Counted from the stretch's first letter, positions 1-11,150 are shown. The stretch: DNA of 23,270 nt from Pelargonium nanum (GCA_036897485.1 JAYMTF010001467.1:1-23270); one strand, 5' to 3'. Numbers and translations are program-made. The notes: generated by a model from the sequence alone, not told the origin.

Positions 1-1
1 T

Positions 2-145
2 AGGGACCATTTCGGGTCAATTGAAAGTTTAGGGACCAAATTGGGTCAAAATATGAAAGTTCAAGGACTAATTTTAGTTAATAAAAGTTGAAGTACTAAA
101 TTGGGTCAAAACACCAAAGTTCGGGGAACAAATTGGGTCTTTTAC
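2..145. repeat. Degenerate ~30 bp minisatellite, about 4.5 units
   Basis: Five successive segments share the pattern 'agggaccaaattgggtcaaa' followed by a short spacer and 'gaaagttca'. They start near positions 2, 31, 64, 92 and 123. Spacing is 28-33 bp and the units differ by substitutions and small indels. This type of sequence is widely dispersed in plant genomes, often near transposon ends, but I cannot assign it to a family. It lies downstream of the 3' end of the minus-strand Aux/IAA gene, and the array may continue past the left edge of the window. Confidence 0.75.
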
Positions 146-328
146 CTTTAAAATAAAGTGCAGAAGAAATATATTTGATGTCTATATAGAACTGTACATC
201 TACTATGATTTAATTTTGTGCTAACTAGCTACCTGCACTATAGCTTCATCTATTCAATACTAATAGGAGGCACCAAAAGCCAAAATTGAATAAGAACCAA
301 CATCTATTAATTGCATGTATGTTTACAA

Positions 329-1169
329 TTAGCATCTGTCTGCTCTTGTGATCTTCAGTCTTTTCACACTAGTCATGAACATCCTACAAGATTCAACAAA
401 CAAACAAACACAATCCATAAGGCAAAAATTTAAAGACTTGATCATATTATTGATGAAGTTAATTAGGTAGGTAGGTAGAGCTTACTCCCAAGGAACATCT
501 CCAACCATCATCCAGTCTCCATCTTGATCTTCATAAGTAAGAACATGGTACTTACTAGAATGAAGACGATCGGTTTCAAGACCTGCAAGATTGAATTCAA
601 CCAATCCAAATATATTAAGATTATATGGATTAATGTGTATATATGCATGAATCATGATCAATATATATACTTGTGTGTGGGTTGCTTACAGAGAATGGTG
701 GTACTGAACATTTGGCAGAGAGTTTTGATCAAGTCATTGTAGTTGTTATGAGCAAACAGATCCAACTTTCTTCCAATTGGGATACCCTCCATGTACACCT
801 TCACAAACAGGGACTCTTTCTGGTGCCGGCTCGCGGCTTTTCCGGCAGCAAGAGAGGTCCTCAGGAGGTGCTTGATGGGTGGCCAATCAAGACATTGCTC
901 CCTGAAATCATTGTGTGAATTGGTTGGTAATGCAAGAAGATAAATTAAAAATGAAATTCAAAGAGTTGGTTGGAGAGATACCTTTGGGTTTGGGTGGTGA
1001 GAGTAGTGGAAGACAAGGAGTGGTTGTGAGAGGGAGAGATGGTGAGACCAAGTCTTAGATCAGTGCTCAAATCTGTTCTACAATGAGAATATTGATCAAT
1101 ATTGTTGGTGTTGCTGCTGCTGGTAGTGCTGTTGCTGTCAATGGAGGAAGAAGCAGCTGATCTGCCCAT
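329..1169 (-). CDS. IAA31: Aux/IAA auxin-response repressor, IAA31-like (IAA20/30/31 group), four exons
   Basis: Nuclear transcriptional repressor that binds ARF factors and recruits TOPLESS. Exons on the minus strand are 1169-982, 901-690, 582-486 and 383-329. All introns are GT-AG, the frame stays open, and the product is 183 residues. Exon 1 begins MGRSAASSS, as in the IAA20/30 group, and carries the EAR motif LRLGL in [11 protein letters not shown] (domain I). Exon 2 opens with [13 protein letters not shown] in place of the canonical GWPPV degron. Domain III follows, with [19 protein letters not shown], and then domain IV, with [20 protein letters not shown], both parts of the PB1 interaction module. 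The last exon encodes [18 protein letters not shown] chose the ATG at 1169 because MGR matches relatives; an in-frame upstream ATG at 1199 would add ten residues. The domain II and III wording resembles Arabidopsis IAA31 as I remember it. Confidence 0.93.
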
Positions 1170-1249
1170 AATGTCGTTACTGTGAACACAACACAACACA
1201 ACTCAACTCAAATCAACTGAAATGATGATGATCACAAGTTGGGGGAGAG

Positions 1250-1277
1250 AAGAAGAAGAAGAAGAAGAAGAAGAAGA
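1250..1277. repeat. GAA/CTT trinucleotide microsatellite in the Aux/IAA leader
   Basis: About nine GAA units on the plus strand read as CTT repeats in the presumed 5' leader of the minus-strand Aux/IAA transcript, between the TATA-like element and the start codon. Pyrimidine-rich CT/CTT tracts are common in plant 5' UTRs. Length polymorphism between individuals is likely. Confidence 0.8.
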
Positions 1278-1300
1278 GTGAAAAAGGCGGCACCTTGGGT

Positions 1301-1309
1301 GTATATAAG
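1301..1309 (-). promoter_or_regulatory. TATA-like element of the Aux/IAA gene
   Basis: The minus strand reads 'acttatatac', about 135 bp upstream of the chosen start codon. That allows a leader of roughly 100 nt containing the CTT tract. No transcript evidence is available, so the assignment rests on position and motif only. Confidence 0.5.
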
Positions 1310-1370
1310 TAAATACGGAAACAAACAGTGGAGGGTGTGAGAGAGAGGTTTCTTTTGATTTGTCCAGAGG

Positions 1371-1397
1371 GTGGCCGACACGTCCATCCTACGTGGC
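1371..1397 (-). promoter_or_regulatory. TGTCGG auxin-response-type hexamer beside two ACGT cores
   Basis: On the minus strand there is TGTCGG (1375-1380), a form known to be bound by ARFs, overlapping an ACGT core (1380-1383). A second ACGT core in 'ccacgtagg' lies at 1391-1394. All are within about 90 bp upstream of the TATA-like element of the Aux/IAA gene. ACGT cores are bound by bZIPs such as HY5/HYH. Motifs this short occur by chance, so this is only a candidate regulatory cluster. Confidence 0.35.
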
Positions 1398-1591
1398 TTT
1401 TTCTTCTTTCTCTCACCTCACTCACTTTATTTCTTTATTTACCAACCAATCAACCAAACCAAACCATGGCATGTATGCGTATGTATGTGAGTTACTTACA
1501 AATCTACCCTTTAATTATAAGGTGATATGTAAATTTAGTAATTGTGTATGAATCAGAGATATGAATGAATCAAACATATACCCACACAGAT

Positions 1592-1676
1592 ATATTGTGA
1601 CTTGTATCAAATCTAGCTAGACAAAAAACAAAAAGGAAAAAAAAATCTAGATAGAATATTAATATTGTGACTTGTA
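1592..1676. repeat. Direct repeat of 15 bp, 70 bp apart
   Basis: 'atattgtgacttgta' occurs at 1592-1606 and again at 1662-1676, upstream of the Aux/IAA gene. It may be a local duplication or a footprint of an excised element. No function can be assigned. Confidence 0.7.
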
Positions 1677-2521
1677 AAAGTATGAGTTGTATTCTAATTT
1701 CACTCAAATGGTTGACTGTATTTTATTAGTTTAAATAACAAGAGAATTAGATAATAAGAGTATAAGAGAGAGCCAACCTAATTTTTATTTATATATGCTA
1801 ATTAGTCAAATTAATAATAATACCACATTAGTATTAAAAAAAATGATGACTACACCATATTAAAATATCACTCGTACACATATCAATGAATTTGTGAAGC
1901 ATAGCAATCCATTAGATCTATAAACAACATTAAAAGAACTCTATTCACAAAAATATTAGCAAATTGATATGAGGATTGAATCGAATCACGTTCATAATTT
2001 TCTCTCTCTTTAAAATTACATCTATTATTGTGTTGGTGTTAAAAGCGAGAGAAGTGTAACTAGTTTAAACGATAAAAACGAACAAGGCGAAGATGAAAAG
2101 AAGAATGACAAAATTGACTTTCATCAAAAAGTAATATTGAACGGGATTAAAAAAGAAGAGGGAATAAACTCTTGTGAATAACATGACTGACGTGATCATT
2201 GTTACTAATGAATGCCACATAAATTATTGCTAGTTCATAAGCTAATTAATTAACTTATATATCATGACTATTTCTATATATTTGTTCCAAATTAACTTTC
2301 TAATTACTCAATATGAATATTGTGGATGAGTAGTAGAGCGAATAATTATAAAAGGACCACAAACTATCTAAAAAAATCAGGAGAAAGCTAACCAATAGTT
2401 ACGCAATTACAACTACAAGTAATAAATTGAAAATTTGAAAACAACACCAAAAAGTATAAAGTTATGAGAGTGTGGAAATTGTTTGCCTAGCAACTAATAC
2501 CCATTGCTGCTATTTTCAGCT

Positions 2522-2549
2522 AATTGGTGTAAAAGTTGTCTCACCAATT
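2522..2549. repeat. Small inverted repeat, 8 bp arms
   Basis: 'aattggtg' (2522-2529) and 'caccaatt' (2542-2549) are perfect reverse complements with a 12 nt loop. The stem is too short for a miRNA precursor. Confidence 0.6.
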
Positions 2550-2818
2550 GTACAAAGCCTGGTGGAGATGACAATGAAATATTGTCTATAATATAAGAGG
2601 CAATTTCTCTTAATGACCCATAAAATACAACTGGGAAAATATATATTAGATGACCATATTGACAGACACCATAAGTAATCTAATTTTAGCATGCTTCACA
2701 ATCTTTGCTGTTTAGCCTTATAAGGAACACCACGACCTGTCTTTGTTCATTCACATAAAAATCTATCTTCATACTTTAATATCACGCCAAATATTCATTT
2801 ATTCTCAATAGTGATGTC

Positions 2819-2863
2819 TTCAACAACTAGATGCTTAATTGCTTATATTAACTAGTTGTTGAA
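2819..2863. repeat. Perfect 12 bp inverted repeat
   Basis: 'ttcaacaactag' (2819-2830) pairs exactly with 'ctagttgttgaa' (2852-2863) across a 21 nt loop, and pairing weakens after one further mismatch. It could be a remnant of terminal inverted repeats or a chance hairpin. Confidence 0.7.
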
Positions 2864-3800
2864 AACACTAATTGATAGACATTTCAAAAATCGCAAACGA
2901 AAACGGCAAATCACAACTTGTTGCGCCGATTGCCATGTCGACACCTATTTTTGAAAAAAACGATCAATGCTTTATTGGATTGTAGAATACTTTAATGTCT
3001 TCAGTGCTTTATTTTTTAAAAAAAAGGTCAAATGTAACTGACGAATGACTCAAACATAGTTTAAAGTAGCGAAAAAATGTTCAGAGGTGCCAAATATTTG
3101 AAGTGACAAATTTAGGAGTGCCTCCTATGAATTTTCCTATAATTTATTATATATATATATGCGTTTTAAAAACATTCTGAGACATTAATTTAACAATTGA
3201 ACTCCATAATTGTAGATAATATTATCCAGATATCAGTTAATTAACATACATCATAACATTTATATATATATATATATATAAAAAGCTATGTGAACATGTA
3301 AAAAGGTAAAGAATGTATTTAGAAGAAATGATGATGAATTTAGAAGATGGAGATGAGGCAGCTATTGGTATTGGAAATATATTAGAGAAAATGAAGGCAT
3401 GGGGGACAAAAATGGAAGTTGGAAAAAGACTGTGTCATAAGAGAAGCAAACAAGAACAAATTTGATAAATTTAATTTTTAATATATCAAGAAAATAGTCT
3501 CAAAAGAGAAGACATGAAGCCAACTTTATGAAACATGCAATCAACTAAATTCCGGAACCAAACCCTATTATATTTCTTCTCTGTCTATGCTCTATTACAT
3601 ATTGCAAATATGCATGCACATGCCTTATTTTATTTTAATCCAAACCTACGACCTCAATCTTCTGAATTTATAAGATCCAACCAATAAATTTTATTTTATG
3701 TTTCCTGAAGAAAAAAATAATCTTTAATTTTCTCACTTTAATAAATTCCCGAAACTGGGTAACTTGGAACTGAAGTCAAATTACATTATATTTTAGACAA

Positions 3801-3838
3801 TTTTTGCAATAGTTTTAAAGTTGTGGCTATTGCAAAAA
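3801..3838. repeat. Perfect 12 bp inverted repeat
   Basis: 'tttttgcaatag' (3801-3812) is the exact reverse complement of 'ctattgcaaaaa' (3827-3838), with a 14 nt loop. It lies in AT-rich intergenic DNA with no coding context. Confidence 0.7.
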
Positions 3839-4362
3839 TAGCAAATAAAGAAGGTTGCAAGAGATGTCACTATAATTTATAAGTTGTTTTGGTAAGAAAT
3901 CAAAGTGAACCATTCTTTACTATCCACTACATGCATGTCAAGACTGTAATTAATAAGTAAATACTTATCATATTTTTATTTATTGCTCATCTTTTGTTGG
4001 AGAGGGAAGGGTGTGTAAATTAAATTATATGGTATGTAATGCTTATCTTTGTCTATTTGAACATTTGAAGTCAAGAAAAAAAATTATTGAATTAATTCTT
4101 TCACATGTTATCAAAGCAAGTGTAGCGAAATCGTGTGAGAATTTGATGGTTTTTATTGTCCAAATGTTCATATCGTTTGTCAAATTCTTCATCAGTTCCA
4201 TTAGTAATTTCTTTATCGGCTCAATGATACGTGTTCCATAGTCTATAATTCACCTTCAAACATTCGTGGCATCGACCTTTTGATATGTTTATGTGAACCG
4301 TATGTTGTTATATGTGCATGTTGTGCACTTCAATTTTTCTAAAAACAAAAGGAAAAAAAAAA

Positions 4363-4545
4363 GGTTGTTCCTCCAATGTTGCTTCCATGAGGAATTTATT
4401 TCCCTTTTTCTTTTCTTCCTGTCTCTCTGTTGTACCCAATTGCAAACACTTTGTGTGTAAGCTAAGCATAGATATAAAATGGATCTCCCAACTCTCCCTT
4501 CCCTGTCTGTCTCTCATAAAAAGAGGGTTGTTCCTCCAATGTTGC
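4363..4545. repeat. Direct duplication of 20 bp, 163 bp apart
   Basis: A 20 bp block starting 'ggttgttcctccaat' is present exactly at 4363-4382 and 4526-4545. Similarity extends a few bases on both sides (an A-rich tract before, 'ccat' after). The intervening DNA is pyrimidine-rich. It may be a local duplication or terminal direct repeats of a small inserted segment. Confidence 0.75.
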
Positions 4546-5542
4546 TCCCATAATTTTTAGCGTTTGCTTATTCATGTCTATACTAATTAGTGATTACAAT
4601 ATGCTCCCCATTAATCTACCAACATTCCCATCTTTTTCCTTCTCCAAAATTTGTCAACCCAATAAAAACTTATTTAGTAAACAATTTTCAATCATAATTA
4701 CCACCCTTCCTTTTTTTAAACCACACACAAAATTAATCTTCATTCGAGTCGGAAATATCCAGTTTTTGCTATCAAGTTTTAACACATCTGCAATCTCTAA
4801 AACTCAAACTCTAGACTTCAGATTTCAGACTAAACTGGAACAACTCTCTGCTAGTTGATCACTCACCCGTACGTTCGGTGGTATTATCACCATATTTTAC
4901 TACTAGGCAAATGTTATTGTCCTTTTTTTTTTCTTCACCAACACTTACCCACCAATCCAAATACTTATACAACCAAACAACACATATATGAATTTTTTCT
5001 TTCTGCACTTTATTCTCTCTTTTCCAGTTTGTCTGTTAAATTTGGGGCTGGGTAGGTAGCTAGGTAGCTTTGTTTTTAAAGTTTTGGTGCATGGCTTCAC
5101 GTTTTTGTTCTCAACCAATTGTAGGATAGGTTTGAATAGGACGGCTCTGGATCTGGATTTTTATTAATTTAAGCTAACCTAAACATGAGCCTAAGGAGTT
5201 GATACAATGTGGGCTGGCAATGGCAATGCCATCATTCCATTACCAGGCTTTTAATTTAATACTCACTCCTTTCTGTATGTTTTTTTTAATTGCTCAACTG
5301 CTTTACAATCTCAGATCTCATTAAGCTACAAGCTAAAAAGAGCAGAGGCTGGGGCTGTATTTGTGTTTTTATAAAGGCCAAATCAAATCACAACTGTGAT
5401 GTGCCATCAGTGTGAAATTGATTACCTTCATCTAATTAACACTAACCTTTTAACAGCATCCACTGTAAATGTAAAGTGCAACAAATAGGAGACAGTAGCA
5501 GTAGCTATTTGCCTATTGTGTGAAACTAGTCCTTTTTAAGGA

Positions 5543-5564
5543 GTCATTTCAGTGATGAAATGAC
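5543..5564. repeat. Perfect hairpin, 9 bp arms, 4 nt loop
   Basis: 'gtcatttca' and 'tgaaatgac' flank the loop 'gtga'. The following 'catgttgcccttaaa' resembles dispersed plant repeat sequence. There is no tail of T residues and no adjacent gene to suggest a role. Confidence 0.6.
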
Positions 5565-6569
5565 CATGTTGCCCTTAAATTTTCTAACTAATGTCATGTT
5601 AAGTATTTGTTTGAAAAAATTAATAATTTATGTTGTAATTGTTGTCTGAAAATGCATTATGGGTCTACAGTTTCTTTTATGCTATATTGACTTTTGAACT
5701 TGTGGGTTTTAGTTTATGTAGATAACGTTGATCTGATTTTTCGATACATATGTTGATTATTATTTGTTGTGAAAAGCATTGAACATCTTATGATAGTATA
5801 TGTACTGATTGATGTAATTTAAGTTGTTTCTTGGTAGATGAATAATCATAATTCTGATGTCTCACGAGCTCCTTAGTCCTTGCCACAAGCGAACACAGCT
5901 GAGCTCTTGAAACACCTCTTTACAACCCTTTATAGTTGTAGAGTAGAGTTACCAACCAAGCTCAAAGTGAGAAACCAATGCTGGACATGGACATGGACAA
6001 GTCTTCCATTTTACTAGGGAGGGAAGGGAGTCATGAACCAAACAGGTCGTTATGGCCTTCGAGTTCATGACTTGTAGCATAGCCCACATATGTGTGGTGC
6101 GATGGATTGGAGGCCCAAAACTCTAGGAAATATACAATACAAGCAACAACTATAAGGAATCATATGATCTGTCTAACTTTATAACATTTCCCCAAGTTAC
6201 ATACACAAATAAACTTTATAATATTAATTAACACCTCATGAGATCACAAGTTTATATATTGTCTAATCAATAAATTCAGTAAACATGCCACACAAACTCC
6301 AACCAATACCAGTAAAACCTCAAAACTAACATTCAAATAATCAAAACAACAAAAACCTTTCAAATCCACACTTACACAAAACAAATTGCACATCCCCTCC
6401 ATCCATAACTTGTATGTACACCTCCTGCCTCCTCCTCTTCATCCTGAAGATAAGCCCATGAATATGATTGACACCACCATCCATCCCAGGATCAATCACA
6501 ACAAATAACATCCAAAAACATACTATCTGTCTGCAATATTCATCTGCATTGCATATATAGTAACACTAC

Positions 6570-9500
6570 TTATTTGGCTTTCACTTCACCTTTGGTTTCC
6601 GGCGCCAGGGTTTTCGAGCTTGGAGACTTCCCTATGATGGCCTTTTTCACCTTCACAAGGGACTGTTTCACCTTCGACATTATGTTACCTGATTGTTTTG
6701 ATTTAACAATCACTTCTTGCGTAGGCAAGTCGCGAGCTTTACTGTCATCACCATTCTTGGCCTCCTCCTGTGTGGGAGGATCAGATTTCACTTCATCAAT
6801 CACTTGCTTTGTGCTCTCCACTTCACTTGCATCACCTTTCACATTCACCTCTTCCTCCACATCCAACTTTGAATCTTTAGCAATTGTTTCATCAACCTTT
6901 TCCTCTACACCATTGTCCACTGAATCATGTGTGTCCTCTTTCTGTTTAACAACCTCAACATCCTTGGAAACCTGGTCACCCTCAAAAGATTTTTCAGCAA
7001 CAACATCAGTACTTTCTTCTATCTTGCCATTCTTCTCTTCACTCTTGATCTCAGCTTTCACTTCCTTGTCTTCAACCTTTTCAGTGACCAAACTCTCAGC
7101 AACATCAACTGCACTTACTTCTCCATTTTTAGTCTCATCAACAGCCTTTTCTACAACTTCTGGTTCAGCTTTGGCTTCCTCGCTTGTAGAGACAGAGTTT
7201 TCAATTGCAACAGATGGCTCCACAATTTTGTCTACAACCTCCTCAATCAATTCTGGTTTTTCTTTTGGCTTATCCTCCACTACTTGTGAGACTTCTTCAG
7301 GCTGTTTTGTAACTTCTGGTTCTGATTCTTTGACAGGCAAGGCTTGAGAGAGATCTGTGGGTTGAGCAAGTACTTCAGCTAATGATTTTGGTTCAACAGT
7401 CTGATCCACTTCTGGCTTTTCGTCTAGCTGTTTCTCAACTTGCTCAATTGGCAATTCCTCCTTTGGCTCATCTTTAACTGAATCAATTGTGGATTTCTCC
7501 TCTACATCAACAGCTTGATCACTTTCAGCTACTTGAGTAGCTGGTTTGTCCTCTACTTCATCCTTAACAGCCTCAACTGTTGTCTCTTCCACTGCTTTCT
7601 TCTCTTCTTCAGCTTCCTTAACTGCTTCAACTATTGTTGCCTTTTCCACTGCTTCAGGAGCTGGTTTCTCCACTTCTTCATCTTTCATTGCCTCAACTGT
7701 TGTCTCTTCCACTGCTGGTTTCACCTCTACTTCAATAGGCTCTTTCTCCACTGCACTATCTTCAACCACTTCATTGGCTGCTTTCTCCTCTACTTCAACT
7801 GCTGCTGGAACATTTTCGACGGCTTCAACAACTGATTCAACTACTTGTTTCTCTGCTGGAACATCTTCCACTACCTCAGTGATTGGTTGCTCTTCAGCTT
7901 TAGTTGCTTCAACTACTTCAGTAGCTGGTTTCTCTGCTTCTTCCTTAGTGGCTTCAACTATTCCTTCAGGAGTTGGTTTGTGTTCTGCTTCATCCTTAGC
8001 TATTTCAGTTGCTGCTTCTTCCTTTACTTCAACCTTCTCTGTTTCAGTGGCTGGCTCCTCCTTTACTTCAATTTTGGGTGCTTCTGGTGTTGCTTCCTCC
8101 ACTGCTACACTTGCCACTTTCTCCTCTACTTCCTTTTCAACTACTTCAATTACTGGTTTCTCTTCTTGTTTTAGTTCAACAGTTTCAGCTGCAGTGGATG
8201 GTGCTTCTGTGTTTGGAACAGAAACCTGTACCTCTTTCGGATCAGCTTCAACCGTAACATCATCTACCTTTTCAACCTCAGGGACTACAACAACCTCTGA
8301 CTGCTTATTATCTACTGCTTTTTCTGCTATAACAGGAACTTCTTCTATTTTTTCTTCCTTGGATGAAGGAACATCTTCCTGTTTAACAGTTTGCAAATCT
8401 TCCTTGTCCTTCTCAACTTCCTGTAACAACAAAACCATAACAATAATCAATTTGCAATAACTTAATTGGTTAATTCTCTGTTCCTCACCCCTTAAAGAAT
8501 CAAACAATACAATACAACCCAAGATCCAATTCTAAGGAAAAACCTTCATTGTAAACATATTGCATATATAGAAAGATCACTGATGTGTTATTAGCAAGAA
8601 ATCAAGAGGCCCATATCAAAGAATTGTGTTTATGTTTATAAGTGAAAACAGATTGCTGTATGGGTGGTTGGCTATAATATGCTGTATAAGAAATGGTATG
8701 ACATAACATTGAACAAAACTTTTTAAATCAAGCCAACATGTTCCACTTGCATTTGCTTAAGTGAAAATCATTTTACTAGATTTCAGGAACCTTAACATAA
8801 TATTTATCAATCTCAACACCAAAATCTCCCAAGGCACCAAACAATCTATTGAAATGTCCAACATGCAGACATCTATCCAGTTGAACATGACATAGGATTA
8901 CCACAAGATACAGTGTCTTTGAGTCAATGAACCATAGAGGACTGCCATCAATGATCATCAAGCTATTGTATGAAAATGACATTATTAAATATAATTTGTC
9001 CTAATCATTGATTAAAACTATGTGGAAAGAAAATCTATTGTTTTTTTCTCTTCTAATGACAATCAAAATTAGTTGCTGATGCCTGATGGATGACATTGAC
9101 AGGCAAGGCTGCTCAATATTTACATTTTAATATTTCTAAACTCTTGCTAGTTGCAAGAGAAACATTTAAAATATATTTAAAATATATGGTGGATGAAGTT
9201 TCTGTGTTCAATCAATATCTAAAGGTGGAGAAGAGTAGTTATGAATAAAAGAAAGACAGATGATATTTAGAAGTTTCTCAGTACAATCCTCATACTTGTC
9301 ATAAAGATCAAACAGATTTAAGCTGGTACACCAGTCTCAGATAAGGCAAACAAATGAATTGGATTAAATCCAAGCTATTTCAAGACTATAATAATTGTAA
9401 CCAAACATGATATAAAATGATAAACATGGTACTCCAGCACCTAAATGGTTTTTTTTTTTTTTTTTTTTTTGCATATTATTTATGCACTTACAATGAATCT

Positions 9501-9868
9501 AAATCAAAACATGGAAATACACAGAATCATCAACCTAGACTGATTTTTTTAGCACCTTGAAAGCAGTCTTCACACAATCAGAAAAGCCAACAACTAAATA
9601 GTAGACACAACTGACTCAAGTTTTGCCACAGAAGAACTTAAAAATCTATCACAAAATCACTTTCACATCAAACACAACCTAATAATTATGAAAAGCAAAG
9701 CAAAACCCAGAAAGAATCATCAATAAAAGAGTAAATCTTGAAAACCTCACACCCACAACAATTTAGAAAGCGTAAACATGAAGATAAAAACAGAGAAGTT
9801 GGAGTAGGAATTAAAGTTACCTGAACAGTGGCATGATGATCTGAGACAACAGGCTCTGTAGTAGCCAT
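6570..9868 (-). CDS. Acidic Glu/Val/Lys-rich disordered repeat protein with basic C-terminus, two exons
   Basis: Exon 1 (9868-9821) encodes MATTEPVVSDHHATVQ. A 1,400 nt phase-0 GT-AG intron follows, then exon 2 (8420-6570), giving 632 residues. Most of the protein is low-complexity and strongly acidic, with drifting repeats built on VVEATK, VEETTVEAVKDE and EEKPATEV that point to an extended disordered chain. There is no signal peptide, membrane segment or catalytic motif. The last ~45 residues differ sharply: they are basic and partly amphipathic (SKVKQSLVKVKKAIIGKSP), a plausible membrane- or partner-binding tail. Similar plant proteins are often annotated as neurofilament-like or titin-like because of composition alone. 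The tail faintly recalls the Arabidopsis RBB1 type (At5g40450), which I cannot verify. The clean splice sites and a long open frame of unusual composition make a real gene likely. Function unknown. Confidence 0.85.
8421..9820 (-). other. Large first intron of the acidic protein gene, with a 22 nt poly-T tract
   Basis: The donor is CAG/GTAACT at 9820 and the acceptor is TTACAG at 8421. The intron is AT-rich. It contains an uninterrupted run of 22 T at 9449-9470 (A22 in the transcript), which may be the tail of an old retroposed sequence, though no body is recognisable. A 68-codon minus-strand ORF at 8776-8982 has no known domain and no clear splice context. Confidence 0.75.
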
Positions 9869-9959
9869 GGGTTGAAGATCAGAAGTACAGACTGTGTAGG
9901 AAAAGGAATGAAATCAAGAAGATTGGTTACTGGTAATGGTACTCTTTTATCAGTTTGTG

Positions 9960-11150
9960 AGTAGAGATGATTGAAGATGGTGGAGAGGGAGAGAAAGAGA
10001 ATGAAAAAGCCACAACAAAAAAGTGAGCCCCCACTGAAGAAAATATGGAAAAAGAAGAAGACAGGAGGTCACATGAGCTGGTGTGTATGTATGTAACTAT
10101 GTGTATATGATATGAAGGAGTGGAATTATGGTTGGAATACCATCAATTCCAAAAGACAACTCACATCCACCAATTTTTAAAATTAAATAAATCTATGCAT
10201 ATGCATGAATGATTCTATCATCTTATTTTTCTTTATAGTTATTGATTTCCAATTCAATCCAGATGGATAATAGTGGGTGTCAACTGTGGAAGCAAATGAG
10301 CCTGGCCCTGTCCCTCTTCTTGGAATATTATTATTGCAAGTACCTATTCGATCCGGATCAATATTTTTTCCCGTCACCAAAAGTAAATTTCTTAGCGCTC
10401 TACATGAAAAACGGAATTGTTGAATTCATTTTATTTGTACATAAAAAGAACGAAAGAATGAGAACCAAATATGCAACGTTACATAACGAAATCCAAATGA
10501 TTTCTTTCTGCAAAACATTATATGACACTATCTATTTATGATGTTTATAATAAATTATACTATGTGAATACAATTAATTTACAAGTGAAAACAACCAATA
10601 TTGATATTAGAGGGATTGCATTGTATGAGGACCACAATGCCAGCAAATGAACAGGTAGATACACTTGGGAATGTCCTTTTCTGGATATTTTGTACGTATT
10701 CCTTCAATCACTCTGTTACAGATTGGACAGCCAAAACTTCCATTGTTCATTGTGATAAGAATAATTATATATATACTTTACAAATATTATTTTTTACTAA
10801 TTACTCTATATGGAGATTAAACTAAATGTTTGAGGGTCCGCAGCAGTAACCCACTTGGAGCAGCAAAGTATATTTATTTACTATGATCAGTATCTAAAAG
10901 CAAAAGGAAAAAAGTTAGGGTTAGATTAGGTGTGGCCTGGCCAGCTTGAGAGAGAAAGTTGGTCTGGTCAATGAGGTTTCATGGAAGCTTTGTTAGGAAA
11001 GAAGCATGTTGTGTGAGACCAAGATCATGTGGAGAGGGCCACGCCCACATATCACCTTTTCAATACCAATGCATTGGACCACTGCACTACTTTTATCTCT
11101 TACAACTATACCAATACCAATACCATAACCATTGAATATTAATTAGAGGC
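9960..11150. other. Intergenic DNA upstream of the acidic protein gene
   Basis: The first part is GA-rich on the plus strand and probably includes the leader and promoter of the minus-strand gene, but no convincing TATA box stands out. The rest contains no recognisable gene. The ORFs around 10242-10541 and 10601-10825 are short, start without a proper ATG or lack domains, and look fortuitous. Confidence 0.5.

Larger units (their letters stand above)
1430..6400. other. AT-rich intergenic region without a convincing gene
   Basis: No open frame here is long enough or similar enough to a known family to call a gene. The ORFs around 4011-4241 and 4574-5055 lack recognisable domains and gene structure. 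The region holds TA microsatellites (near 3148-3162 and 3261-3281), several short perfect inverted repeats and small direct duplications, listed separately. A phrase near 4107 ('tgttatcaaagcaag') resembles the tRNA-Met primer-binding site of plant LTR retrotransposons, but no LTR or gag is visible next to it. Confidence 0.6.

Noticed and set aside
2530..2600. Possible fragment of an NBS-LRR-type N-terminus on the plus strand
   Set aside because: Only about 20 residues with a vague resemblance, followed by a stop. Not distinguishable from chance.
2522..3838. Inverted repeats considered as miRNA precursors
   Set aside because: The stems are only 8-12 bp, too short for a plant miRNA duplex of about 21 bp, and none matches a miRNA family I know.
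4011..4241. Short ORF and a primer-binding-site-like phrase suggesting a retroelement
   Set aside because: The phrase is imperfect and no LTR, gag or second repeat accompanies it.
4574..5055. Two overlapping plus-strand ORFs of 94 and 66 codons
   Set aside because: Compositionally Ser/Phe/Thr-rich from pyrimidine-rich DNA, with no domain and no start context or splice structure that supports a gene.
6574..8460. Long plus-strand open frames (up to 304 codons) opposite the acidic protein gene
   Set aside because: They are Ser/Thr/Phe-rich mirror images of Glu/Lys/Val codons on the coding strand. The minus frame has a conserved-looking tail and clean splice sites, whereas the plus frames have neither domains nor gene structure.
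8421..8522. Upstream extension of the exon 2 frame of the acidic protein gene to an ATG at 8522
   Set aside because: The added residues are hydrophobic and unlike the rest, and a good acceptor (TTACAG) lies exactly where the composition changes. The spliced start at 9868 is better.
8776..8982. 68-codon minus-strand ORF inside the large intron
   Set aside because: No recognised domain and no evident splice signals joining it to the neighbouring exons. It could only be revived by transcript data.
10242..10541. 99-codon plus-strand ORF
   Set aside because: It lacks a proper ATG start at its beginning, has no domain and lies in AT-rich DNA upstream of a divergent gene.
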